Part shown: positions 9,357-19,480 of the stretch, piece after piece | Layout of the letters: every line of letters begins with the position of its first letter | Position numbering within the stretch: the stretch's first letter is position 1 | Source: Flavobacterium piscinae | GTDB lineage: Bacteria > Bacteroidota > Bacteroidia > Flavobacteriales > Flavobacteriaceae | Assembly (NCBI RefSeq): GCF_004122145.1 | Contig: NZ_SBKQ01000009.1 | Location: 1 to 64,000 of the forward strand | Direction: 5' to 3' | DNA: 64,000 nt | Notes under the pieces: generated by a model | What the model was told of the DNA's origin: nothing | The model's input: the letters and a program-made list of their open reading frames with translations, nothing else | Databases searched by the model: none | Program-made: the position numbers and the translations under genes

Positions 9357-12146
9357 TTAATCTATAAAGAACATTCCGCCTTCATTATCTTTCTTCCCAC
9401 CAAATTTATCGAGTTTATAGGTTAATGAAAACATGACGTATTGTTGCAAAACTAAATTTTCTGCATCGGTAATGGCCGTTGGTGTAATGGTTCTTCGCAC
9501 CCCTACATTTTGATTTAAAACATCATAAACCTTTACTTTGACCAGCAATCGGTCTTTGTAAAAATTATACCCTAAACTGGTATTCCACAAATAAAAATCT
9601 TTTTGAAAACCATCGGCTATGTTGGAATTATAGGTGTAGCCAAAGTCATTTCCAAAAACCACTTTCTTTGGCCAATAACTCGTGAATTCCATTTTGAATC
9701 GGTGTACAAAATTATTGGCATTATCAATTACATAATTGGTAAAATCAGTTGAATTGAAAACGTAACTGTAAGACGGTGCAATGGTAATCAACTCTTCAAT
9801 GGACCAATTTAGACTCATGCGAGGCTCCATTCGCCACCCTTTTGCTTCATATAATTCAGCATTCGTTAATCCTTGATTCAGATTATAACCTCCGTCAATT
9901 CCTACACTCAACCGCAAACTCCTTTTCTCTTTTTTGAAGGTTTTACTCCAAGAAGCACCCAAATAACTGTTAAATCCTTTATCCACATTTTCATAGGTGG
10001 TTTGAGCACGAAAACTTTCATCAAAAACAGTCGAAGAAACAATTTGGTCTTTGTAAAGAGTCATCCCACTGTAAAAGAAAAAACCACTACGCGATTGCCA
10101 ATCATAGTTGTTAAAATTCATATACATATTATGCTGTTGGGTTGGATTCAAATCACCATTTCCAACAATCGTATTCAAAGGATTGGACAAATTCGTAACC
10201 GGCAAAATTTGATTCGCCAATGGCAATTCCATTCTGAAATTATAATTGGCATACACCGATTTACTTTTTGTAATGGAATAATACAAATTAGCCGTCGCCC
10301 TCGGGAAAACATAATTTTTATCTAAATTGGTTCGAACGCTGAGATAATCAGATTCATTTTTAAAGGTAACAAACTCCGGCCCAACATTGAAACGGGCACG
10401 CAAATTCTTTTTGTTCCAATTTAAACCCGCAGAAGGATGAATCTTTAAAACACTCGAATTGATTTCATTGGATAATAGAGCATTAAAATTATCATAGCTT
10501 CCCGTAATGGCATCAAAATCAAAGGTAGCTTCTTCATCGTTTGAAGCATAATAATCGATTTCAGCGGTGACACTCAACTTCAACGAATCGGTTAACGGTT
10601 CGCCAAAGCGGATTTCACTGGCAATTTTATTAAACTTCGAATCACGTTTTAAATTTTGATTTCGAATATCATCCGGTTCGTCCGTCAGATAATAGAACGT
10701 AGAAGAATTTACATTCGAAAATGTCGCTGAATTTCGATGCTCATTTTGCAAAGAAACACTCCAACCTCTATTTTTTTTCTTTTTGGACTGCTGATAATAC
10801 AACATATAATTTTCAAAGGAAGTATTATCAACATCTGAATACGTATCGTTTGTACTTTCGTTAGTCAATAAATCGGCTTGATTTCGGGTTTCCTGTTGAT
10901 TGGAAAAACGATCTTTATTTATACTTCTTACCAACTTTGGTTCAACATAAATACTAGTCAACGAATCCAGCTTAACTTCAAAATTCATATTCAAATTATG
11001 TGAATTTCCTAATCGATTGGAATTGGAAACCGTTTCTGTAAACGTGGTTTCCGTAGGCAATAAATTCGTACGGGAAGAACGCGTTACATTATCCGTTTCA
11101 TTGTTCGTGAAAAAATAATTGTTATTGACTTCTACTTTTTTAAACCATTTGTCCGCATAATTGATTCCCACTAAATTAGAAGTGGTTAATCCGTTATTTC
11201 CGCCGAAATTCATTCCGTTTATTCCAAATGAACCGTCTTCATCGTTGGAATAAACCGAGACATTTCGACCGCCACCCATGTTATCAAAAATCTCATTCAT
11301 CGAGAACCCGACCGAATTGATATTGTTGGCCGAAGCTAAAACACTGATTTTTTGATCGCCTTTAAACCAATTGAGCAACAAACTGGATTCATACCGTTCA
11401 TCGGAACCGTAGCCACCCATAATTTTTCCAAAAAAACCTTTGTTTTTATCTTCCTGAATGGTAAGATTGATGGTTTTTTCCTCTCCGGAAGCCGTATCAC
11501 CGGAAAGTTCCTCTGCTTTTGTTTTTGTATCCACCACTTGAATTTTCTCAATGATTTCAGCAGGAAGATTTTGTGTGGCTATCTTACCGTCTTTGCCAAA
11601 AAACGGTTTTCCGTTGACTAGGATTTGATTGACTTCTTTACCGTTGACCGTAATTTTCCCTTCCGGAGAAATTTCAACGCCTGGTAATTGTTTAATTAAT
11701 TTTTCTACATTGGCATCGGCTCCTACTTTAAAAGAGGCGGCATCAAATTCCAACGTATCATTTTTGATCCGAATCGGTGGAGCTTCACCTTTTAAAACTA
11801 CTTCATCCAATGAAGTTCCACTTTCAACAAGCGAAATTATTCCCAATTCAAGGTTTTCTGCTAATTTGCTAATTTCCTTTTTATAGTTTTGATAACCTAG
11901 AAAAGATGCTTTTAAATCAACTGCCTCGTTACTTTTTCGGGTTCTGATTTCAAAATTTCCGTTTTTTTCTGAAATGGTATAATCAATCACGGTGGAGTCT
12001 TTTTTGGAAGTGAGGTAAACTGTAGCCGACTCCAGCGGCAATTTGGTTTTTTCGTCAATAATTTTTCCTTTTACCGTGACAAAATTTTGACCATATGAAC
12101 TAAATAAAAATAAAAATAGTACTGCTGATAGAAAATGTTTAAACAT
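9357..12146 (-). CDS. TonB-dependent outer-membrane receptor
   Basis: Predicted start at 12146 (MFKHFLSAVLFLFLF), giving a good signal peptide and 929 residues; the longer frame adds 17 unconvincing residues. After the signal comes a carboxypeptidase-regulatory-like beta-sandwich (VKGKIIDEKTKLPLESATVYL), then a plug-like region (LIKQLPGVEISPEGKITVNGKEVNQILVNG split over residues about 150-190), then a long barrel of alternating aromatic strands. It fits the 'outer membrane beta-barrel' subfamily rather than SusC. The substrate cannot be read from the sequence; no SusD partner is adjacent. Confidence 0.88.
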   Translation of the reverse strand: MFKHFLSAVLFLFLFSSYGQNFVTVKGKIIDEKTKLPLESATVYLTSKKDSTVIDYTISEKNGNFEIRTRKSNEAVDLKASFLGYQNYKKEISKLAENLELGIISLVESGTSLDEVVLKGEAPPIRIKNDTLEFDAASFKVGADANVEKLIKQLPGVEISPEGKITVNGKEVNQILVNGKPFFGKDGKIATQNLPAEIIEKIQVVDTKTKAEELSGDTASGEEKTINLTIQEDKNKGFFGKIMGGYGSDERYESSLLLNWFKGDQKISVLASANNINSVGFSMNEIFDNMGGGRNVSVYSNDEDGSFGINGMNFGGNNGLTTSNLVGINYADKWFKKVEVNNNYFFTNNETDNVTRSSRTNLLPTETTFTETVSNSNRLGNSHNLNMNFEVKLDSLTSIYVEPKLVRSINKDRFSNQQETRNQADLLTNESTNDTYSDVDNTSFENYMLYYQQSKKKKNRGWSVSLQNEHRNSATFSNVNSSTFYYLTDEPDDIRNQNLKRDSKFNKIASEIRFGEPLTDSLKLSVTAEIDYYASNDEEATFDFDAITGSYDNFNALLSNEINSSVLKIHPSAGLNWNKKNLRARFNVGPEFVTFKNESDYLSVRTNLDKNYVFPRATANLYYSITKSKSVYANYNFRMELPLANQILPVTNLSNPLNTIVGNGDLNPTQQHNMYMNFNNYDWQSRSGFFFYSGMTLYKDQIVSSTVFDESFRAQTTYENVDKGFNSYLGASWSKTFKKEKRSLRLSVGIDGGYNLNQGLTNAELYEAKGWRMEPRMSLNWSIEELITIAPSYSYVFNSTDFTNYVIDNANNFVHRFKMEFTSYWPKKVVFGNDFGYTYNSNIADGFQKDFYLWNTSLGYNFYKDRLLVKVKVYDVLNQNVGVRRTITPTAITDAENLVLQQYVMFSLTYKLDKFGGKKDNEGGMFFID

Positions 12147-12368
12147 AGAATGTATTAAAATTAGTTGTGAGAAAATTCTATAACAGCGAATTAACAATTT
12201 TAGTATGTAAAGTTAAAATTTCTTACAGAAAGTTTAACATTTAATTTTGTAGAAAATAGAACTTAATAACGGGAAAACAAAAAACACCATTAAACAACCA
12301 ATGTTCATTAAGTTAATAAAACTGAATAAACCTTAGTTACTTAATAAACTATCATAGTAGTCTAATTT

Positions 12369-13679
12369 CTATTTTTCTCGAATATAAATATCAATCGGCA
12401 CTCCTGAAAAATCCCAATTTTCACGGATTTTATTTTCTAAGAAACGTTTGTAGGGTTCTTTCACATACTGTGGTAAATTGGCAAAAAACACAAACTGAGG
12501 CGTTGGCGTTGGCAATTGCATACAGTATTTAATTTTTACATATTTCCCTTTTAATGCCGGAGGCGGATAAGCTTCGATCAATTTCAACATGTGGTCATTG
12601 AACTTGGATGTCGCAATCCGTTGCTTTCTGTTCTCGTATACTTTTACAGTTTCTTCTAATGCTTTCAACAAACGTTGTTTGGTTAAAGCAGAAACAAATA
12701 AAATCGTTACATCGGTAAAAGGTTCCAATTCTTTTCTGATTTTCGACTCATAATCGCGGGTGGACATCGTGTCTTTTTCAACTAAATCCCATTTGTTGAC
12801 CAAGATGATAATTCCTTTTCTGTTTTTAGCCGCTAACCAGAAGATACTTTGGTCTTGTCCTTCAAAACCACGAGTAGCATCAATCATCAAAATACAAACA
12901 TCGGCATGCTCAATGGCCCGCACGGAACGCATCACCGAATAGAATTCTAAATCTTCTTTCACTTTGGCTTTTCTTCGGATTCCGGCGGTGTCAACCAGAT
13001 TAAATTCAAACCCGAAACGGTTGTACTTCGTATCAATGGAGTCACGTGTTGTGCCGGCAATATCAGTCACAATATAACGGTCAACACCAATCAAAGCATT
13101 AATAAAACTTGATTTTCCGGCATTAGGACGACCCACAACAGCGAATCGAGGAAGTTCTAATTCTTCCTGCGTAGGTTCCGGTTTGTCTGGAAATACTTTT
13201 ATTAATTCGTCCAACAATTCCCCAGTTCCGCTACCGGATGTACTGGAAATCGTGATATAATCGCCTAAACCAAGGTTGTAGAATTCATAGGCATCTTTTT
13301 CACGCATAGCGTTATCTACTTTGTTGACTACAACAATTACCGGCTTGGTAATTTTGCGAAGTAATTTTGCCACCTCATCATCCATAGGTGTAATGCCTTC
13401 TTCAACATCAACCACAAACATGATAACATCGGCTTCATCGATGGCTAATTCCACTTGTTTGCGTATTTCTGCTTCAAAAATATCATCGGATCCTTTGATA
13501 TAACCACCGGTGTCAATAACCGAAAATTCTTTTCCGTTCCATTCACTCTTTCCATAATTTCGATCACGGGTAACCCCACTCACGGAATCAACAATGGCTT
13601 CTCTTCGCTTGATTAAACGATTAAAAAGTGTTGATTTCCCGACGTTTGGCCTCCCTACAATGGCAACAATAGTACTCAT
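12369..13679 (-). CDS. der: Ribosome biogenesis GTPase Der (EngA)
   Basis: 436 residues from the Met at 13679 ([17 protein letters not shown]); the longer frame begins upstream of the promoter. Two tandem G domains are visible, with P loops GRPNVGKS and GRPNAGKS, the G3 motifs DTGG and DTAG and the G4 motifs NKVD and NKWD. A C-terminal KH-like domain ends [13 protein letters not shown]. Der acts in 50S subunit assembly. Intact, essential-type gene. Confidence 0.97.
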   Translation of the reverse strand: MSTIVAIVGRPNVGKSTLFNRLIKRREAIVDSVSGVTRDRNYGKSEWNGKEFSVIDTGGYIKGSDDIFEAEIRKQVELAIDEADVIMFVVDVEEGITPMDDEVAKLLRKITKPVIVVVNKVDNAMREKDAYEFYNLGLGDYITISSTSGSGTGELLDELIKVFPDKPEPTQEELELPRFAVVGRPNAGKSSFINALIGVDRYIVTDIAGTTRDSIDTKYNRFGFEFNLVDTAGIRRKAKVKEDLEFYSVMRSVRAIEHADVCILMIDATRGFEGQDQSIFWLAAKNRKGIIILVNKWDLVEKDTMSTRDYESKIRKELEPFTDVTILFVSALTKQRLLKALEETVKVYENRKQRIATSKFNDHMLKLIEAYPPPALKGKYVKIKYCMQLPTPTPQFVFFANLPQYVKEPYKRFLENKIRENWDFSGVPIDIYIREK

Positions 13680-13702
13680 AGTTCTAAATTCTAAATATTT
13701 TG

Positions 13703-13710
13703 CAAAGGTA
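13703..13710 (-). promoter_or_regulatory. -7 box of the der promoter
   Basis: TACCTTTG on the minus strand, a perfect TAnnTTTG match 23 bp before the der start codon. The -33 position is only TTA at 19-bp spacing. Confidence 0.55.
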
Positions 13711-13840
13711 GTCTTTTTTGTTTGAAGTTTAAATGCTCCCTTGGGGAAACAATTTAGTAAACTCCACAAAAAATAAACGCCTTTGTTTTACGTTTAAAAC
13801 TATTATTTTGTAAATTAGTATTCAATTTTACCCCATTTGT

Positions 13841-14335
13841 ATGAATTTAGATGACCAATTGCCGTTGCGGTATCGATTTGATAAAGTGGTAACCAAGTCC
13901 TATGAATCGATTATGGCCAGTTGCGAAAAATTGAAAGAAACGGTGGAACCGGATTATAAAATCAAAATTTCGGGTCATCACATTTGGTTGCATATTGGCT
14001 TATTGCAACGAGAAAAACATTCCCCTCATTTGCATTTGGAGATTGAAAAAATGGAGGATGGAAACACTTATATTCGGGGTTTGTTTGGTCCGGACCCGGT
14101 GTTGTGGACATTATTTATGTTTCTTCACTTTGTGGTGGGCGGTATTTTTGTAATTTTTACAGTCATCGCGTTTTCAAAATGGTCGCTGGACCAATCCTAT
14201 AAATTTGATTTACTAGTCATGTTTGCCATGGTGAATGCCTGGTTTTTACTCTATTTTATTGCCCGTTTAAACCGAAAAAAAGGGTTGAAACAAGCAAGGG
14301 AATTGGAAGTGTTGATGGAGAAAATTTTGGAGTGA
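13841..14335 (+). CDS. Uncharacterised two-helix membrane protein
   Basis: 164 residues, not recognised. The N-terminal half (about 1-90) is soluble and His-rich (SGHHIWLHIG, HSPHLHLEIE). Two membrane helices follow (about 88-112 and 120-142), with a short basic-acidic tail. It is transcribed divergently from der. No function is assigned. Confidence 0.75.
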   Translation: MNLDDQLPLRYRFDKVVTKSYESIMASCEKLKETVEPDYKIKISGHHIWLHIGLLQREKHSPHLHLEIEKMEDGNTYIRGLFGPDPVLWTLFMFLHFVVGGIFVIFTVIAFSKWSLDQSYKFDLLVMFAMVNAWFLLYFIARLNRKKGLKQARELEVLMEKILE

Positions 14336-14772
14336 TTTTTTTTCTTTTAACCACGAAGATTACGAGGAAGGCACAAGGAACACAAAGTCGCTTCGCTCCT
14401 TTTTTAATGGAACACGGATTGGATAGATTAATTGGATTTTCGCTGATTTGATAGCTTTGCTATAATAGATATTAAAGGATTTATAACTGCTAATTTAGTA
14501 GTTTTTTCAACGTCTCGTCTCCCCTCTCCTTTGGAGAGTCCCGAAGCTTCGGGAAGGGGTGAGGATTAAAAAGCTTTTTTAATTGTACGTAGAAAGGAGT
14601 TCTTTTCACAGAGTTATGATGAGATTCTTCCTTTGTCAGACACGAGAGCTTTGCTCGAACTGGCGAAGCAATGACAAAATTGCAGAGAAAAACTCCCAAC
14701 TCCCAACTATCAACTCCCAACTATCAACTCCCAACTTGAAACCTGAAACCTGAAACTTTAAACCCGCAACCT
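14336..14772. repeat. Intergenic repeat cluster, no gene seen
   Basis: 437 bp without a convincing gene. It contains 'taaccacgaagattacgagg'-type sequence similar to that at 35175, a palindrome TCCCGAAGCTTCGGGA around 14539-14554, and a heptamer array of CCCAACT/ATCAACT around 14694-14740 that resembles the array at 39687-39745. These resemble dispersed noncoding repeats. Confidence 0.6.
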
Positions 14773-15657
14773 TTACTTCTGATTATACCCCAATCTCCTC
14801 AGCTGAAACGCATTACTACGCCAATCTTTACTGACTTTCACAAAAAGTTCGATGTGAATTTGTTTACCGAAGAATTTTTCTAAATCTTCTCGTGCTTGTA
14901 TACCTACTCTTTTTAATGCTGCTCCTTTGTGACCGATGATGATTCCTTTTTGCGTGTCGCGTTCCACCATAATAATGGAACGAATACGAATAATGTTGTC
15001 GTCTTCGATAAATTCTTCCGTTTCTACCTCTACGGCATACGGAATTTCTTTATCGTAATTGATCAGGATTTTTTCACGGATGGTTTCGTTAACAAAAAAT
15101 CGTTCCGGTTTATCGGTCAAGGTGTCTTTTGGATAATAAGGAGGTGATTCCGGTAATAATGAAATAATACGGTCAAATACTTCTTTCACATTGAAATTTT
15201 CTAAGGCTGAAATAGCGAAAATCTCCGCATTCGGTACTTTTTCTTTCCACAAAGCAACTTGTTCCTCTAATTGTTCCTGATTGGATTTGTCAATTTTGTT
15301 TAATAACAGTAAAACCGGGATTTCGCTGTGGATGATTCGGTTAAAAAACGCTTCGTCTTTGAGTTCTTTTTCACCGATTTCAACCATGTAAATTAATACA
15401 TCGGCATCTTCAAAAGCAGATTTTACAAATTGCATCATCGATTCCTGCATTTCATACGCCGGTTTGATGATTCCGGGAGTATCGGACAAAACCATCTGAA
15501 AATCTTCCCCATTCACAATCCCCAAAATTCGGTGTCTGGTGGTTTGAGCTTTGGAGGTGATAATGGAAAGCTTTTCGCCTACGAAAGCATTCATTAAAGT
15601 TGATTTTCCTACGTTGGGATTTCCGATGATGTTGACGAATCCTGCTTTGTGAGTCAT
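14773..15657 (-). CDS. era: GTPase Era
   Basis: 294 residues. The N-terminal G domain has the P loop GNPNVGKS, DTPG and NKID. The C-terminal KH domain has IIIGHKGAALKRVGIQAREDLEKFF. Era binds the 3' end of 16S rRNA during 30S maturation. Length and motifs are normal. Confidence 0.97.
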   Translation of the reverse strand: MTHKAGFVNIIGNPNVGKSTLMNAFVGEKLSIITSKAQTTRHRILGIVNGEDFQMVLSDTPGIIKPAYEMQESMMQFVKSAFEDADVLIYMVEIGEKELKDEAFFNRIIHSEIPVLLLLNKIDKSNQEQLEEQVALWKEKVPNAEIFAISALENFNVKEVFDRIISLLPESPPYYPKDTLTDKPERFFVNETIREKILINYDKEIPYAVEVETEEFIEDDNIIRIRSIIMVERDTQKGIIIGHKGAALKRVGIQAREDLEKFFGKQIHIELFVKVSKDWRSNAFQLRRLGYNQK

Positions 15658-15671
15658 GCAAATAATTTTTG

Positions 15672-15679
15672 CAAAGGTA
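15672..15679 (-). promoter_or_regulatory. -7 box of the era promoter
   Basis: TACCTTTG on the minus strand, 14 bp upstream of the era start codon and in the same TACCTTTGCAAAA context as the der promoter. No TTG is present at the expected -33 spacing. Confidence 0.5.
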
Positions 15680-15769
15680 ACTAATTTATGGGATGCGTCC
15701 TATTTAGTTAAAGTCAAAAAAATGAATAAACCATCGGAACAGTTTATTCATTTTCTGACTTCAAACTAC

Positions 15770-18613
15770 TTATATCCCGTTGTAAAGGAAAGGGGCCCAA
15801 AATTGAGGATGCATATACCGCTCACCAAAATCACCATTAATAAATGAACGTTTAATTTGATTTAACGTTTCAGGTGCTTTTGCATTTTGTTGCACAATTT
15901 TCTTGAATAAATTTTGCATGGTTAAGGCCGTACCGGCATCATCCACCGGCCAAAGGGAAAGCAAGGTTGCATTGGAACCTGCTACTAAGAAGGAAGAGTT
16001 TAATCCGTTGATCCCTTCACCGCCATAGAGTTTTCCCAACCCTGTGTCACAAGCACTGAGAACCACTAAGTCGGCGTTCAAATTTAACTTAACAATTTCC
16101 GGGGCTAATAAAAAGGTGTCTTCGTTACCATCGCCTCCGTTGGGTTGCGAAAACATGACGCCACTAAATTCCGGAATGACATCACCGGTAAAACCGTGTG
16201 TAGAAATCAGTAAGTTTTTATATTGTTTGAGTTCGCCGGTTGCGTTTAGTTTTTTAAAATTACTTTCGCTCATACCCAATCCGGTAAACACTTTGATGTC
16301 GTTTGAAAGTGTTCCGACAAACTGTACTTCTTTGAGCGTTCCTGCTAAATAATTGGCTCCGCCAAAACCAATGGCTTCCAATTCCGGTTTGAAATTATAA
16401 ATGCCTTTACCTATTTTTTTATTGATAGCATCAGAAATTTTATAAAAATCTTCAATCCCACGAGCAGTAGGCTTAACATTTCCCGACGGCTGATATAAAG
16501 CTCCCCCAAAAGCGATGACAGACTTTCTGTTTTCTGGGTATTTTCGATTGGCCATGATTTTCCAAATGGTTGTGTTTGGAATGTATTTTACATCATGCGT
16601 ACTCACAAAATATTGATTTTTTGGCGACAAAAAGGTTTCAAAAGGCAAGTAATTAAGCTCTTCTGTTGCACTTATAATCACTTTTGGATGAGTTGCTAAA
16701 ATATCTTGAATAGGTTGCAACGTTAGATTGTACCAAAAATGAAGAAAATCATTTTGAATAGTTTGAAGTTGTGGATTAGCTTCTTTTAAAAGTTGTCTGG
16801 TCCACTCAATAAGTGTCACAAAATCTTCTTTTTTATAAGCTGCCTGTTTGGTTGCATACCGCACTAATTCACCATCCGTATAGTCAACTTGTAAGTCACT
16901 TAAATAGGGATTAATGGTAGCCGGAATTTTTTTGGCTTTGTTGGTATAGGCCTTTTTAAAACTCAGCAATTCATCAATGGGATAATGGTATCGTATTTCA
17001 GCTTTGTCTTTCGTAATCACACTCATGATGATTTCACCCGGTTGACCTACGGAATAATTAATTAACACCTCCTCCTTTTGTAAAAGTTGCTGAGCATCAC
17101 TGATTGTTGCTAAAGGAATGTTTTTATTCAATTGCTCTTTTAAATAACCGCTTCTGCTTTGTTCTTGAACAGCGAATAATTTGGCTACATCTTTTGTGTT
17201 TTGACAGCTCATAATCATTCCCTTATAAACCCCAGCAATTGTATTGTTATATTCTAATTTTTGTTTTGCCGTTAGGTTTTCTTTTACTTTATCGGCTAAC
17301 GCTATACTTTTCTCAAATTGTGAAATGGCATTTGTATAGTCCTTTTGGTTGTAATAGAGAAATCCTAAATTATTATACAGGTTTTGAGCTCCTGAAAAAT
17401 CATTTTCTTTTAAGCTATTGGCCACCGCTTCTTCAGTGAGTTTTTTGGCTTCCTCATGCAACCCTTGTTTGGCTTTGATAATGACCAAATTGCCACTGAT
17501 TTCATTCATTAAATTGGCATCATTCATTTTTTTAGCCAAATTATAGGCTTTAGTTAAATAGGTTCCGGCCTTTCCTCTTTCGGCTTGTGGTCCATCAAAA
17601 ACATGATAAGCACCAATCGAATTATAAGCTTTTGCTTTAAAATAATCGTTGTTTATTTTGGTTGCCGTTTGTTCTAATTGATAAGCCGTTTGCAATTTTT
17701 CCTGTTGCTTATTTTCCATTTTAACCAACACATGAATTTTATGCAGTTGCATATTGGCTAAAGCTAATGTGGCAAAAGGCAATTTAAGTTTTTCGTTTAT
17801 TCCTTCGTTAATCGTCACTAATGCTCCCGGTTTATTAAAGGAATTATTTTTAATAACTGACAAAAAATACATTGCATATGCTCTTTTTCCTACTAAAGCA
17901 GTATCATTTTTACTGATTTCTAAAAAATAGTCAAATTGATTGATGCTTTCATTGGTATTGCCCCCATAATAAAACGTAACTGCTTTGAGCAATGGCAACA
18001 TTTTTTGAAACAAAGGATTGGCGTTTCTTTGTCCGGAATAATACGCAAATTGAGCATCTAAATTGGCACATTTTTTCCCTTGGGTAAGAATTCCAATTAC
18101 ACAATTGTCTAATTCAATTGCTTTGTTGATGTTTAGGGTTTTATTTTGATAATAAGAAAGCCATTTGTTTTTTAAGGGAGATAAATCCTTTTTAGTAAAT
18201 GTTTCAATCTTTATAATATCGTCTATAATATCTTGAGCACTTTGAGCTGTTGTTACTTGCATCGCCCACTCCAAATTTTGAAATGCTTTTTCAGTATTCC
18301 CATTCAATAAATTAATGTAAGCTTCCGTAAAATAGGGATAGGGCATTAGTGGCTGTATGTTTAAAGCTTGCGTAGAAGCTAGTTGTGCAGCTTGTAAATC
18401 CCCTTTCAGAATTTGATAATACGAATGAAGATAATACCCGGCAAATTCATCTGAAAAGTTAATCATTAAGCCTTCGCTTCCTTCTTTCATTTTTACTAGA
18501 TCGTTTGATTTGTAGCCTTCAATATAGAGGTTGTAATAATCATTGAAACTTTTGGATTGAGCAAAAGAGAAAACACCAACACAAACGAAAAAAAATGTCA
18601 AAATACTTTTCAT
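15770..18613 (-). CDS. Secreted TPR-CHAT protein (caspase-like fold)
   Basis: 947 residues. Signal peptide (1-18), many TPR-like helical repeats (about 30-480), a linker, and a C-terminal CHAT domain (about 600-947). The putative catalytic dyad is present: His in STHGF near residue 802 and Cys in SACDTG near 851. CHAT domains are caspase-family peptidases or their scaffolds. The signal peptide puts this one in the periplasm or outside, unlike cytoplasmic defence CHAT proteins. It starts 4 bp after the MORN-repeat gene ends, so the two are probably one operon under the palindrome at 19413. Confidence 0.9.
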   Translation of the reverse strand: MKSILTFFFVCVGVFSFAQSKSFNDYYNLYIEGYKSNDLVKMKEGSEGLMINFSDEFAGYYLHSYYQILKGDLQAAQLASTQALNIQPLMPYPYFTEAYINLLNGNTEKAFQNLEWAMQVTTAQSAQDIIDDIIKIETFTKKDLSPLKNKWLSYYQNKTLNINKAIELDNCVIGILTQGKKCANLDAQFAYYSGQRNANPLFQKMLPLLKAVTFYYGGNTNESINQFDYFLEISKNDTALVGKRAYAMYFLSVIKNNSFNKPGALVTINEGINEKLKLPFATLALANMQLHKIHVLVKMENKQQEKLQTAYQLEQTATKINNDYFKAKAYNSIGAYHVFDGPQAERGKAGTYLTKAYNLAKKMNDANLMNEISGNLVIIKAKQGLHEEAKKLTEEAVANSLKENDFSGAQNLYNNLGFLYYNQKDYTNAISQFEKSIALADKVKENLTAKQKLEYNNTIAGVYKGMIMSCQNTKDVAKLFAVQEQSRSGYLKEQLNKNIPLATISDAQQLLQKEEVLINYSVGQPGEIIMSVITKDKAEIRYHYPIDELLSFKKAYTNKAKKIPATINPYLSDLQVDYTDGELVRYATKQAAYKKEDFVTLIEWTRQLLKEANPQLQTIQNDFLHFWYNLTLQPIQDILATHPKVIISATEELNYLPFETFLSPKNQYFVSTHDVKYIPNTTIWKIMANRKYPENRKSVIAFGGALYQPSGNVKPTARGIEDFYKISDAINKKIGKGIYNFKPELEAIGFGGANYLAGTLKEVQFVGTLSNDIKVFTGLGMSESNFKKLNATGELKQYKNLLISTHGFTGDVIPEFSGVMFSQPNGGDGNEDTFLLAPEIVKLNLNADLVVLSACDTGLGKLYGGEGINGLNSSFLVAGSNATLLSLWPVDDAGTALTMQNLFKKIVQQNAKAPETLNQIKRSFINGDFGERYMHPQFWAPFLYNGI

Positions 18614-18616
18614 ACC

Positions 18617-19360
18617 CTATAATGCCGTTTTTAAAACGTTATCTTCATAGTATCCTTTTTCGGTTATGTTTCCGTTTTTATCTATTTTAAAACCTAATCC
18701 TTCTTTTTTATTTTTATCCCAACTACCAACGTACTTGGAACCATCTTCATAAAAATATACGCCAAACTCTTTTCGTAAACCTTGAATATGTTGCCCCATA
18801 TATTGTTCCCCACTCTTCCAAACTTGAATTGCCGGAAATGATCTTTTTGAAAATAAAAAGTAACCCACCGCATAAGAGCCATTGTCATACTTCTCTATGT
18901 TGAACCCATTAAATCCATTCGGGTTTTGACCGTATCCATAATCCACCACATTGGCTTTATACCCTTTTAAATCCTCTTTGTCGTTGTCAAATTGCTTTTG
19001 CCACTCCACCTTTCCATTTGCCATTTTAAAAGCGGGTCCTTCTTTTTTATCTTTTCGATAGGTATATAATTCAATTGTACCTTTTTCTTTGTCCATTTCA
19101 ATTAAAGTACCGTCTTTTTGATGGTCTTTATTGTAGTTTACAAACGTTGTTTTTCCATCTGCATGCATGACCATATTGGGACCTACTATCAATCCGTCCA
19201 TTCTGAAACCGTGCGAAACAGCACCGTCGCTATTGGTAAACGTTTCAAAAGTAATCAGGCCTTTTTTAACTTCTTTTTTCCCGGCTTGGTTGCCAAAGTT
19301 TTGTTGAGAAAAACTCATTGTAACGGTTAATAACAATAGAATTTGAGTTGCTTTTTTCAT
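18617..19360 (-). CDS. Secreted MORN-repeat protein
   Basis: 247 residues with a signal peptide (1-18). MORN-like segments appear towards the C-terminus (QYMGQHIQGLRKEFGVYFYEDGSKYVGSWDKNKKEGLGF). The central part has related G-x-x-x-Y repeats. MORN repeats form extended beta sheets that scaffold proteins or membranes. Direct coupling to the CHAT gene suggests a partner or substrate-tethering role; this is inference. Confidence 0.82.
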   Translation of the reverse strand: MKKATQILLLLTVTMSFSQQNFGNQAGKKEVKKGLITFETFTNSDGAVSHGFRMDGLIVGPNMVMHADGKTTFVNYNKDHQKDGTLIEMDKEKGTIELYTYRKDKKEGPAFKMANGKVEWQKQFDNDKEDLKGYKANVVDYGYGQNPNGFNGFNIEKYDNGSYAVGYFLFSKRSFPAIQVWKSGEQYMGQHIQGLRKEFGVYFYEDGSKYVGSWDKNKKEGLGFKIDKNGNITEKGYYEDNVLKTAL

Positions 19361-19383
19361 TTTTTTATAGTTTTAAGATTTGT

Positions 19384-19434
19384 GTAAAAATAGGTGCGAT
19401 TGACAAGCGAAAAAATAAGGCAAGTGCCGTATTT
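19384..19434 (-). promoter_or_regulatory. Palindromic operator plus -7 box (MORN-CHAT operon)
   Basis: Near-perfect inverted repeat at 19413-19434 (half-sites AAATAAGGCA and TGCCGTATTT around AG on the plus strand). Then exactly 20 bp, then TATTTTTAC (-7 box) read on the minus strand, 24 bp before the start codon. Same geometry at 20866, 22403 and 37474. Confidence 0.8.
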
Positions 19435-19480
19435 TATTGGTTCTGAAATTTAAGCCTCTTTGGTATGCCTTTTCATCGTA

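Noticed and set aside
14490..14720. 76-codon minus-strand frame
   Set aside because: It runs through dispersed noncoding repeats and has no protein-like pattern.
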